From NCBI RefSeq assembly GCF_050948215.1, contig NW_027488593.1, forward strand, positions 248,001 through 312,000: a DNA stretch of 64,000 nucleotides, read 5' to 3'. Of the stretch, positions 21,990 through 31,975 are shown piece by piece. Position numbers and translations under genes: made by a program. The DNA is from Halictus rubicundus. Taxonomy: Eukaryota > Arthropoda > Insecta > Hymenoptera > Halictidae. The first letter of the stretch is position 1; the number at the start of each line of letters is the position of its first letter. The notes under the pieces are model-generated. The model did no database searches and had not been told where the DNA came from. It saw nothing but the letters and a program-made list of their open reading frames with translations.

Positions 21990-22130
21990 TCATTGTCGTC
22001 GTTAGCAGTCACTATGCTCGAATGAGAGTGTGCGGCACACTCACACACGGCCAGGTCGATGTGTACGTGTACCGATGAGAATAGCAAGGGTCCGGGATGC
22101 CGCGAATCATTCCTCGATAATGCCAAGGAG
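21990..22130 (+). repeat. Dispersed repeat R5, copy 2 (partial)
   Basis: GTGTACCGATGAGAATAGC followed by AGGGTCCGGGATGCCG matches the reverse complement of 35395-35440. The last part, CCTCGATAATGCCAAGGAG, parallels 20900-20925. Non-coding. Confidence 0.5.
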
Positions 22131-22330
22131 AAAAAATGGGGAAAAAATGGATGCATATTTTGAGGATGATATGAAAAAGGAAGAGTTAGGAAAATAAAAA
22201 AACATAATATAATATATTTTTATTACATGTTTATTGTTATATATTTTCTGCTGCGGCCGCCACGCCCCCCGCTGCCGCCACGCCCCCCGCGGCCTCCGCG
22301 CCCCCTGTGGCCGCCACGCCACCCGCGGCC

Positions 22331-22810
22331 ACCGCGCCAAGATTTATGGTCCCCTCTTCGGTAAAAATTTCTTTTGAAATTTTTCATCAGCTTTGTCTGA
22401 AACATGTACAGAACATTTATATACAAGATTTATATTTAACATATGTATAACATATTTTTATGTTTTTCTAACTCACAAGCATCTCTTCCGTCATCTGAAT
22501 GACGGGGCTGGTCGGAGGGGGGGGGGGGGAGACGTTGATGTTGAGCCTGCAGACGATGTTCCAACGCCGCCGCGGCCGTTTTCAATTTTCTGTTGTAAAT
22601 TAAATGTAACGCTTTAGAAATAAATAATAAATCTTTACGAATGATAAAATATACCGTCTACTCACTACATTGGCAATTGGCCTGCCAATCGTTAGGCGGG
22701 CGACGGCCGCCGTCACTGCCGCCGGTAGTGACACCGTTCCTGATGGTGGCACCGCCACCGCCGGTGCTGGCACCACCGCCGCCGGTGTACGATTCGGAAT
22801 CTGTTCCATC
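22331..22810 (-). pseudogene. Gly-rich multi-exon gene relic
   Basis: On the minus strand, three putative exons are bounded by canonical splice signals. One near 22810-22670 encodes repeated GGGGAST/GGGGATI. One near 22600-22490 encodes a Pro/Ser-rich segment ending at a GTGAGT donor near 22480. The terminal exon follows TTTCAG near 22404 and ends DEKFQKKFLPKRGP then stop at about 22351. Phases agree between the last two exons. The terminal exon is paralogous to the one at 34888-34953, so it belongs to a repeated family, perhaps a DNA transposon. Downstream (22340-22260) an overlapping frame is RGG-rich. Function not recognised. Confidence 0.4.
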
Positions 22811-23890
22811 TACATTACAAACAAAAACACAATACAATGTAAAATATCATTATCACATGATATTGGGTAGGGATGAAAGTTCGTAGGGTTTTCAAATTGA
22901 AATTGAAAAATAGCAAAGGTATTTAGAAATCCGACAAGAAGTAATAGAACAGAAGGGAAAATATATTATTGAGTAATTCTATGAATACATATCTATCGGT
23001 AATTGTGCATAAGAAGCCACACGACATCGACTTCGAAGCTCTTTCAATATGTTGTCGAGATGGAGATTTTGAACAATTTTTCCCCATGCATGCCGCCGCC
23101 GAATTGTGGATTCGGGGCCTCGAAAACCTGGCACAAATTCGAAGTATGAACATTCGAGAATTCATGATGACCCGTGTGTAAATTGTAGAATATGATCTTG
23201 TAGAATTAGTAAAAAGTAATGATGTTGAAAGCGTAAATTCGGTGTCATTGCAGTTCAAAATTGGTCATTGCTATCGAGTTTAGTTATATAGTGAAAAATA
23301 CATGTTCTAATATGTTAATATTTTTATAAGTACGCGACATTATTTACCAACCAAATGAAAATATGGCTTGATCGTCTAGTGGTAACTAAAGGATTACATG
23401 TCGTGGTATTTGGGAAATATTCTAATATTTAATTACAGAGGACTGTTTTTGTTACTTTGAAAAAATAGTCAAATTTGCATACATTTCTAAGCTGTTTGTT
23501 ATGTGCACAGTGCGGTTATCTAACTGTAATACTAAAAAACAAAAAGGTGCAGCGGACTGTACTGCTCAGCCACCGTAAGCGAAAACATTGAAACCTCATG
23601 GCCAAGTTTGTATACAATGTCGCGATGTACGTTGGCTGATCAGAGCAGTCCGACCAGAGGACAAATATCGTCGAAATATAGATCGATCGTACCGCACGTA
23701 AAAAAATATGTAATTTCTCTGGCAGTGCAAAAAAGGTGCAACTTGTTCTTTTTTAGCATTACAGTTAGATAAACTCTCGACATTTTGCAAAAAAATTTGT
23801 CTGGAACCCACTGGGAACATAACAAACAGCTTAGAAATGTATGCAAATTTGACTATTTTTTCAAAGTAACAAAAACAGTTCTCTGTAATT

Positions 23891-25257
23891 TGTAACGGTT
23901 GCGTTTTCCTACGCGAGCGTTTAACCGCGAAAGGAAGGTTCGTTCTGTCCTCTCCTGGATTCGCTCAGCGGCCAGGGTCGGCAGAGAGGACAGCGGGTGA
24001 AATAACGGAGGCGGTTTACGTGAAAATAAGCTTTATTGCCGGCGGCGGTTCGCCCCGGGTCGAGATGGTGATTCCCGGCTGGCGGGTTCCGGTGCGACGG
24101 CTGGCTGCAATCAGCGCGAGGAGGCGACACGTTATTATAAATAGTATCTTAAATCTAATGTACGCGAGAGTAACGGCGGAACGCGGAGCGATCAAGATTC
24201 GCTGTTACGGCGGAAACGCGGAGCGACCCGGACTCGCTTCTTTACGGCGGAAACGCGGAGCGATCAGGATTCGCTGTTACGGCGGAAATACGGAGCGATC
24301 AGGACTCGCTATTTTACGGCGGAACGCGGAGCGATCAGGACTCGCTCTGACGACGGGAACGCGGAGCGATCAGGACTCGCTCTGACGACGGGAACGCGGA
24401 GCGATCAGGACTCGCTCTGACGGCGGAATACGGAGCGGTATCGGAATACGGCGTTTCTCCGATTCGGTGGATTCCTGGGATTCCGGATCTACGGTTGGTC
24501 GGTAGGAACCACCGCGGCTCGGCGAGATTCTAGTGAACTGGTGTTTCCTCGCTGGCGGCCGAGCGCACGGTGGCCGCGAATCCACTCCGACTCCGGACCG
24601 ATGGGACGCCCCACCCGTCGCCCCCAGTCAGATCGCGGTGGGGGTCGCTCTCACCCGGACGTTCCCAGAGAACGAGCTTCCGTCACCAGCGTCGTTACTC
24701 GTACAGGACGAGCACCGAACGCGACTGCGATCCGACGAGGACTGTCACGACTGTGACGAGACGCCTAGTTGCGGGCCGGTAAGCGAATTTCGCAGGATCG
24801 ACGGAAAGGAATCGGGTAGGGGGAGAGAGCCGGAGCGCGCGACGAGCAGTAGTGCCCAGAGACACTGCTCCCGTCCGTCTGCTCGCTCAAGACTTCCTCG
24901 CGGTACTGGTTTCACACGCACACGGAAGAAGCCGTAGTACGCGTTCCACCTGGCACCAGCGTGTTCGCACACACACACGGAAGAAGCCGTAGTATGCGTG
25001 TTCACACGCGGCTGCGAGTGGTCAGGAGCTCGGGATGGTTCCCGGTGAGCAGCTCCCAGCCAACTCCGAGTTAGTCGCGGTTTGCTCCGGTATTTATTGA
25101 GAAAGCGCGGACTACGAAGAGCGCGCCGCCTCGCGAAATGTTCGCGAAGCGGCGGTGTGCTCTGATTGGTTCGCGCTCGGGACGGTTGCGGATTAGCTCG
25201 CACTTGGGTCCGTTGTGCGAGCTCGCGGCGGAACGCGAATTTCGCCGTTTCGTCGCA
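23891..25257 (-). mobile_element. Solo LTR A (1367 bp)
   Basis: Plus-strand ends are TGTAACGGTTGCG and TTTCGTCGCA, with AATT duplications at 23887-23890 and 25258-25261. In the sense (minus) direction it has CCAATC boxes, a TATA-like ATAAATA near 25094, a C/T-rich leader, the 30-bp minisatellite, and a polyadenylation region near 24030. LTRs B and C are copies. It lies in the right arm of the palindrome, which it therefore post-dates. Confidence 0.88.
24170..24440. repeat. Minisatellite in LTR A (about 8 units)
   Basis: Units of about 30-34 bp of the form ACGGCGGAAACGCGGAGCG followed by ATCAGGATTCGCT. The same unit occurs about 15 times in LTR B and four or five times in LTR C. Confidence 0.8.
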
Positions 25258-25838
25258 AATTAAATATTAGAATATTTTCCAAATACCACGACATGTAATC
25301 CTTTACTTACCACTAGACGATCAAGCCATATTTTCATTTGGTTGGTAAATAATGTCGCGTACTTATAAAAATATTAACATATTAGAACATGTATTTTTCA
25401 CGGTATAACTAAACTCGATAGCAATGACCAATTTTGAACTGTAATGACACCGAATTTACGCTTTCAACATCATTACTTTTTACTAATTCTACAAGATCAT
25501 ATTCTACACTTTACACGCGGGTCATCATGAATTCTCGAATGTTCATACTTCGAATTTCTGCAAGGTTTTCGAAGTCCCGAATCCACAATGCGGCGGCGGC
25601 CTGCATGGAGAAAAATTGCTAAAAATCTTCATTCCGACAACATATTGAAAGAGCTTCGAAGTCGATGTCGTGTGGCTTCTTATGCACAATTACCGATAGA
25701 TATGTATTCATAGAATTATTCAATAACATATTTTCCCTTCTGTTCTATTACTTCTTGTCGGATTTCTAAATATCTTTCCTATTTTTAAATTTCAATTTGA
25801 AAACTCTACGAACTTTCGTTCCTACCCAACAATTTACA

Positions 25839-26995
25839 CTTTACAATATTAGTATAAAATACTGATTATAAACATTTATACGTACTGTATAATGCGTGGT
25901 TGCGTTCCCGCGTTTGCAGTCGTTTGCAGTCGTGGACGAAATGCCCAAACCGATGGCTCCCACTCTGGCGAAAAATCGCCACCCATTTCCCTCCTACCGC
26001 ACTACGCAAACACGCACCTTTACTCTGTTCGTGTGCGCTACCTATGCGACGTTCGACGGGTTCCTCCGCAATTATTCACGTTACGAAAGTTTCGAACGTG
26101 TGATTCGCGATCACATTTCGCTATAACTTTTGTTCTAAAAAACTCATTAAAGCGAAATTTGGACTATAAATTTTTCTGAAAAATGTTTACGAAAATATAT
26201 TTTGCATTCTTTAAATAATTTTTTTTTCAGTATAGCCACCTAAGATGTTCAAAAGTGACCCCCGAATCAAATTGATTTCTAGTCACACCGTGCCCAACAA
26301 AAAATTACGAAAAAATTCATGGATATTCTACTTACTAGCATACAGGAGTGAGATTTTTTTCAGAACTTTAGGTGGAAAAATCGATTTTATATCGAACTTC
26401 TCGGTTGACCCCGCTTATATTATTATGTTCGCTGTGTCTTCGTTGTGATTATTAATGTGTATATTTTACAGTTTTTTTTTTTTGGATTATGCAAACATGT
26501 TTGTTGAAAAAAATTGGACATCTCCAAACATTCGAGGAAAGTGCGTATTTCGTATTGAAGTTTCAGAGATACCGGTTTTATAAAAATTCTGTAGTTAGAT
26601 ATTATTTTCAAAATGAGGAAACTGTTGGAAGTCATGTTGATATATTGAAATATAGGGCAAATAAAATATTTTATATTGCATTTTTAAGTCTGTACATTCT
26701 TTTTTCGAATATAAAAATGTTTATTATCTCATATGTTAGAAACTAGGAGTTTCTGGTCCCAAGGTTCTGGGGTAAGTGCCGTGGGGTTCATCATGGTCCT
26801 CTTACCAAAAGGTATAGCCTTCCCCACTCCGTGGCCAGATCCTTCAGGACAAAGAGTCCCTTATCTTTGACAATACGACGTCGGGTCGCTTGCCTTTTCT
26901 AAACATTCTCACCGTCAATAAACAGTCAATGCTTAGACAATCGATAGCTGTGAAACCCAAATCGGTCATCAGCTATCGCGTCGCCTGCTGCCAGA
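25839..26995. other. AT-rich region without recognised genes
   Basis: The plus-strand ORFs at 25892-26179 overlap in three frames and show no motif. 26200-26750 is AT-rich with a long T-run before CAG near 26229. Nothing else is supported. Confidence 0.4.
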
Positions 26996-27180
26996 CAGAG
27001 TTGGGCATTATTTAGATAAAAAATTATTGAAGTAACGAATCTAATAAAAGATAATTTATCTTTATTCGTTATTCGAAGGTTCGAATAAAAAAATTATCTT
27101 TATTCGACGAGTATCGAATAAATAATTTTATTCGACGAATAATGCTAATTTTTTTTTATTCGAAGCGGATTTATTCGAAC
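26996..27180 (+). repeat. Left arm of a long-range inverted repeat (hAT-like terminus)
   Basis: It begins CAGAGTTGGGCATTATTTAG, a form typical of hAT termini, then TTCGAATAA-rich sequence. The reverse complement of 35100-35274 begins CAGAGTTGGGCAAAATATTT and matches through TCTTTATTCGACGAG. The flanks (CTGCCAGA and CCATTTTG) do not form an 8-bp TSD, so the two ends may come from separate insertions. Confidence 0.55.
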
Positions 27181-27205
27181 TTCGAATAATTTTTTCATCT
27201 TTTAT

Positions 27206-27787
27206 CTGTATCTTTTATTCGAAGGCTTCGAATAAATCTTCGAATAACTTGCCAGCTCGACGAATAAACGGCGACGGCGCCGGACGAGGACCGACGAGCG
27301 CCGAACGTCGAAGACCCAGCGACTGCCAAACGGCATACAATGTAAGCGGATGGAGAATCGCGCACGAATGAAAGTTTAAACTTTTAGATTTTTCAACATA
27401 TCCTCATAAAATTGTGACGAGCGAATGGAGGGGATTTTCCTTATGAAAGTGAGGTCAAATTCGAGTGTAATCGAACAAGTTTCACTGATACGTAATGTTA
27501 CGATAAAAATTACAATCTCATTAAAGACAGTCCAAATGATGTCGTGTTTGGACTCATTTCGATCGGAACAAACTCTACAACTCATTCGTCTTAACAATAT
27601 TGTTCTGATTAAAAACATAAAACCATAAATTGCCAATAATGCGCGATTCTCCATCCGCTTACATTGTATGCCGTTTGGCAGTCGCTGGGTCTTCGACGTT
27701 CGGCGCTCGTCGGTCCTCGTCGGGCGCCGTCGCCGTTTATTCGTCGAGCTGGCAAAAGTTATTCGAAGCCTTCGAATAAAAGATTAC
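27206..27787. repeat. Inverted repeat with arms of about 150 bp
   Basis: 27206-27366 (TCTTTTATTCGAAGGCTTCG through GGATGGAGAATCGCGCA) is almost identical to the reverse complement of 27639-27787. The arms differ by a few bases and a 7-9 bp indel, so the duplication is young or maintained. The loop 27367-27638 has an antisense ORF (27376-27654, 92 aa, hydrophobic N-terminus) with no recognised family. A MITE-like or foldback structure nested at the inner edge of the hAT-like terminus. Confidence 0.7.
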
Positions 27788-28174
27788 TGACTCGAATACT
27801 TGTGGTCTGATTCTGAAGCCGACTTTGCTGATTCTGTCGCTCTGCTCCGAGGCCCGCTTACTCGTCACCTCGGTGGTGACGCGATTTTTTGGCCATGGGC
27901 CCGTTTTCGGGGGAAGAAGCATCCCCATTCGTTGATTTGACTTGAGGGCGGAGGTTCTTCTGAAACAGCCCTCACCGGTGGAGGAGGAAGTCCCCACTTC
28001 AAGTCAATAAGGGAGAGTTCCCAAAATGCGCGATTTATGGGACCCCGGAGCAGCGCGACGAAGGCCTAAGTGGCCCATGTACGCCGTGCTAGCCAAGTGG
28101 CTAGCAGCTAATTTATTGCCCCTTGGCCGAGGTCCGGTGACGAAGACCAAGGGCTGGAAAAAACGTGCGTTTAC

Positions 28175-28213
28175 TGTCTCTGGTTTTCGTCTGTTTGACG
28201 AAAACCAGAGACA
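28175..28213. repeat. Perfect 17-bp hairpin
   Basis: TGTCTCTGGTTTTCGTC (28175-28191), loop TGTTT, then its exact reverse complement (28197-28213). No U-run follows, and it is not in a recognised element. Confidence 0.8.
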
Positions 28214-28599
28214 CGGTTATTGGGGTTGTAGCGAAACCCGAGCGTACCTCGCGTCGTGCGGAAGAGGATTTACGACCCCTTGGCCGCCGCGTGTAGTGGG
28301 CCATAAGGCCCGCTGTGTCCGAATCCGGAACCCTCAAGTACCTCGCGGACGGTACACGGTGTGAGGGTCGCACGGATTGACTTATGGCCACTTTTCCAAT
28401 GCCATCAGCTCGAATCGTCAAGCGCCTCGCGTGCGGCAACTCAAGGATTAGCATTCTTCGTGATTAGTCGAAGGACGGACAAAAATCGGAAAAGGGCTTT
28501 TGTTCACGCGTGTGTTTTTTTTTGGGGCGAAAGAGCATGCTCCGTGCAGCTGTAACATCCTCGCTTGCGTTACGGCCGGAAATGCGAGGACTCACGGTA

Positions 28600-28732
28600 C
28601 TTTTGTCTGCAAGGGATCGAACATAGCGTAGTAATTGTTCTAACGTCTCAAAAAAATTCAAGTAGTGCTGTCCAATATTGGCAAAGTTATGCAATTTTGT
28701 CCGAATATTAGTGGGAGTCACTGTATATACAT
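28600..28732 (-). mobile_element. Tc1-like transposon terminus (fragment)
   Basis: On the minus strand, TATACAGTGACTCCCACTAA followed by TATTCGGACAAAATTGC resembles the ends of Tc1-like elements next to a TA target. No transposase or partner end nearby. A comparable end, TACAGTCACTCACAAATAA, occurs at about 30130-30163. Confidence 0.4.
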
Positions 28733-29324
28733 ATATATACAACGTAATTTCATACAACAAAAACATGTGACATCGACTGATCCGGCGCGTTGCCGCCCCC
28801 GTGAGCATCATAGGTGTTCCGAGTAGCTCCACCATCGCGGCGGGGGGGGGGGGATCGACGTTCTCAGCTGATCGCCGAAAAAAAAAGTGAAAGCAAACTG
28901 TCGTCACCGTAACAGCTGACGGACGTCCGCGGGCTCTGCTGAGTACGTCGACCTATTAATCATTTTTATGTATTTTTAATTTGTTTTTAATATATGTTTT
29001 ATAACTATTGAAAAAGTAATAAGAATGTAAGGATAGATCGAAATGTGCAAGATCACGAGAGTCAATGTTTTTGAGTCGCAATCAAAGTACTGAGAATGAC
29101 TCGGATAGCGAAGCAGCAGCAGCATGCTCGGATAGCATTTTGTTGAGTTTATTAATTTTATTCACTAGTATTATAATTTGTTTAAGTTTATTATTGTTAA
29201 TTTTACATATGGTTCATTTATTATTAATTTTGTTCTAAACTTGTTAGTTTTTAAAAATACATTTGTTAATGTATAATAATACATTTTTTTCCTACAAATT
29301 TTTTTTTGTTTAAATTATAAACTA

Positions 29325-30054
29325 TGTAGCGTCCGGTCGCACGCACACAAAAGAGTCTTTCTTTCGTGCAAACGGCCAACGCAATTTACGACTCTCGTTC
29401 GACGAAGCTATTTTTGAGTGGACATTTTCCAGACCTAGTCGAAGTATGTTTATTAGAGTTTTGTCCCAAAGTCCTCAATAGCAAACTGAGACCGTCGTAA
29501 ATTAAGAGACGAACTGAAGGGCACTTGAAGCGGACCCAACGGTCTATCGACACTTGGGTCAAGCATGGGTGGCCCGGAGGAAAGTTCCATCATCTTCTCC
29601 GATCACCTCGCCGTTCCGAAAACAAACACGCCAAGGGCGGAAGGAACGGGGGTGAGACGAAGAAAAAGAACAGCTCTGATTGGAAGGACCCAAAGCGTGG
29701 GTTAGCCAATCAGGGTTGTTTAGGATTTTTACCAGGGCAAACGAAGGCGTTAGAATTAAGTTGTACAGGACTTTCGAAGGAGTCAGTGAGAAGTCGTCGC
29801 GAGATACACTTCGGATTAGTAGACAGTCGTCGAGCGTTGTTCGAAGACACCTCGCATAAAATTGTACAGTCGCGAACACTATATGTACATTTAGAGATTA
29901 AATTGAGTTCGCCAGCAAGTGTAGTTGATGATAAATAGACCCTACCCACAACTATATTGGTAAATATAATTGTCTGTAAAAAATTTCCTCTATAACTACG
30001 ACAAGTGCCGAAAATAGGCGATTTGTCCACACTGTGCGCCGGACCGTCGCAACA
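29325..30054 (+). mobile_element. Possible LTR H
   Basis: It starts TGTAGCGTCCGGTCGC and ends CCGGACCGTCGCAACA, an imperfect inverted terminus. Inside are a CCAATC box (29705), TATAAAATTG-like ATAAAATTG (29855) and two ATAAATA-type sites. The flanks ACTA and TGAT do not match, so there is no TSD. The ORF 29525-29938 across it has no motif. Kept as a hypothesis. Confidence 0.3.
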
Positions 30055-30382
30055 TGATCTAGTCGTCCGCACGCACAAGGAACCCATTCATCCCACAAAT
30101 ATTAAAATAGTTATCGTCCTTTTAAAAGTGTCCTAATATTATTTGTGAGTGACTGTATCTCCGTTACACTCACAGTTTGCATGCACACGCCAATGTCACT
30201 TGTTCTGGTAGTTCACATTTTTAATGGTGGGGGAATAGGGAAGACAAAGGGGAAATTACAGTGTGGCAAAGCGACCAAAAGCTGGCCAAGCATCAAAAAC
30301 AGTAGAAGAACATTATAAACCTTTCTAAAAATACCGTGTACTGAGGTTTTGATGGTCGCTGATCACGTGATCACGAATGTAA

Positions 30383-31023
30383 TGTTAGGTTAAGCCTTTG
30401 CACTCGAAGCTATTTTAACTCCAAAACGAAACATTTCTTCCCACCTAGAATATTGCTCTTTGTTTGGGATTGGCTGCGCGTGACGACAGATCTCGCACGC
30501 GAGATCCACCGCGCCGCCCCACTATTGGCGGGTGCTCGTGTCGCCGCGAGATCGACGGTCGATCGACGGCGAGTCGTGCCATAGACTGTCGCCGCCGGAT
30601 CGATTATCGACGCGATAATAGACATTCTATTGGCCCGGGTTCAAATTCGGCAAGTCATCGTTCCGGCGGTGATAGGAAACCGCTCGCGGCTCGCCAACGA
30701 TCAGATCGTTAGTTCATCTCTAAACGTTAACATCGCGAAATAGTTCCTCTCGTAAAATCGTTAGTAAGTAGCTAAGACGTCGCGCGTCGTGGGACCGGTC
30801 TAGCTACAGCGATTCGGTATCTGGATTCTCAGCCTCTCAGCTGACAATAATTCTACAATTCTCTCGGTTTCATACATTTATTATACCGTGAAGTCCAACC
30901 TGTGGGCTTCACATTGTACATAGTCTTTTGTAAAATTACTCAGTGTAAGTGACGACCGTTCGACGGTAGAATAAAGTGCTCGTCCCGCACAGCAGAGTTA
31001 ATTCTCCGTCCCAATCCGTAACA
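30383..31023 (+). mobile_element. Possible LTR I
   Basis: GC-rich block ending ...CCGTCCCAATCCGTAACA with AATAAA at about 30971. It contains a CGATCGACGG-rich segment near 30550. A TGTTAGG start at 30383 is a guess, and no TSD was found. Confidence 0.25.
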
Positions 31024-31975
31024 CTCTTCTATATATTTTTTTATGTTATACATACGAAAATAGTGCAATTCACTCGAACAATACCGAAATGTTTAGTAAT
31101 TTATTAAATAAAATCAAATTTAATAATGTAAAAAATATTTTTAATAACGATACAGCAATTTTTCGTGGTGCCTAACAGTCACCATTCGAGTGCTAAGGGT
31201 TAACATTTTAATTAACCGTTCGTGAAGGAAATATAAAATTTGAATTAAAAAAATTGTTTTATGTATTTATATAAGAATATAGAAACTAAGGCTGAGCGGC
31301 GGTTACATTTATATGAAAAAGTTGTTCAGAATGTAGAGTTTTACAACATATTTAAATTTTATCAAAATCGGTGAGGAGGAACCTTTTGTGCACAATTTTA
31401 CCAATACCTTTTCAATCTGTTTGTTTGTAGTATGTTTTATACTGAGAATCAAAATCAATAAGTTGATTTTCTATTGACACAGCTGTTAGTAGTTGTAAAA
31501 CTTCAGATGGTATTTCGAAAAATCGTACTTGGGCCAGATTTTGGGCGTTTCTGCAATTATTTTAAACAAATGTGGTGTTTCTCTACAGTTTCTCTCTTAC
31601 AGACCTGTTTTTAAAAATGATAAGGCGAAATTAAAATTATGTCAATTGGACGCTGCATCGTAAAACAGTTATTATTCATTGCTAAATGGACATCATGAGA
31701 AAGTGGAGGATACGTTTCATTCGGAAATAATGAATGAGAGTTTGAAATAACTGTTTCGTTGTGAAGAGGACGTGTCGTCACAGAAGGCGAGGGTGTAGTC
31801 TCTGTACCAACGCATCGAACTCCTTTCATTTGTGGAAGAAACGGTCCCAGGTATTCGGGGGAGGAAGTGGTATCCTCGCGGGGATACGTCCCCAGGAGGG
31901 TACCCCCTTTCCCGACCGGTCCACAAAAAGCGATGCACCGGCTCCCACATTACTGCAGATTGATTTTTGCGGTAA
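31024..31975. other. AT-rich stretch, nothing recognised
   Basis: No credible ORF or repeat boundary. It precedes the Mutator-like/YqaJ gene and may hold its promoter. Confidence 0.35.

Larger units (their letters stand above)
22862..25838. repeat. Long near-continuous palindrome (foldback element) split by LTR A
   Basis: The left arm from 22862 (TTGGGTAGGGATGAAAG) reads outward-in as the reverse complement of the right arm ending at 25838. Without LTR A the arms are about 700 bp each. They match in the CACACGACATCGACTTCGAAG block (23020), the ATGGCTTGATCG block (23363) and the inner TTTGTTACTTTGAAAAAATAG block (23450 and 23870). A further short inverted pair (GGACTG...CTGATCAGAGCAGTCC) continues to a centre near 23600. 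One 45-bp gap and scattered mismatches are present. The left arm has a 70-codon ORF (22969-23181), frame-broken in the right arm. Likely a foldback or long-TIR DNA transposon. Confidence 0.75.
27788..29324. other. Mixed unassigned region
   Basis: No gene supported. GC-richer 27800-28450 contains a 17-bp perfect hairpin. 28600-28732 looks like a Tc1-type terminus. A G-homopolymer lies near 28840. 28960-29324 is AT-rich. Minus-strand ORF 28464-28907 spans these unrelated pieces and is not credible. Confidence 0.4.

Noticed and set aside
23363..23415. tRNA-like sequence (GATCGTCTAGTGGTAACT)
   Set aside because: It resembles a D-arm/A box, but no T-arm GGTTCGA, anticodon stem or acceptor pairing follows. 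It lies in a palindrome arm and is repeated inverted at 25305.
24533..25203. Overlapping Arg/Ser-rich ORFs in LTR A (and equivalents at 41169-41997 and 55026-55757)
   Set aside because: Open in several frames on both strands at once because of high GC content. They span U3, R and U5 of solo LTRs, and no family motif is seen.
27376..27654. Antisense ORF as a chemoreceptor fragment
   Set aside because: Hydrophobic start, but no receptor signature (such as the TYhhhhhQF C-terminal motif), and it lies in the loop of a repeat.
29321..30058. TSD for possible LTR H
   Set aside because: Flanks ACTA and TGAT (or 5-bp AACTA and TGATC) do not match, so the LTR call stays tentative.
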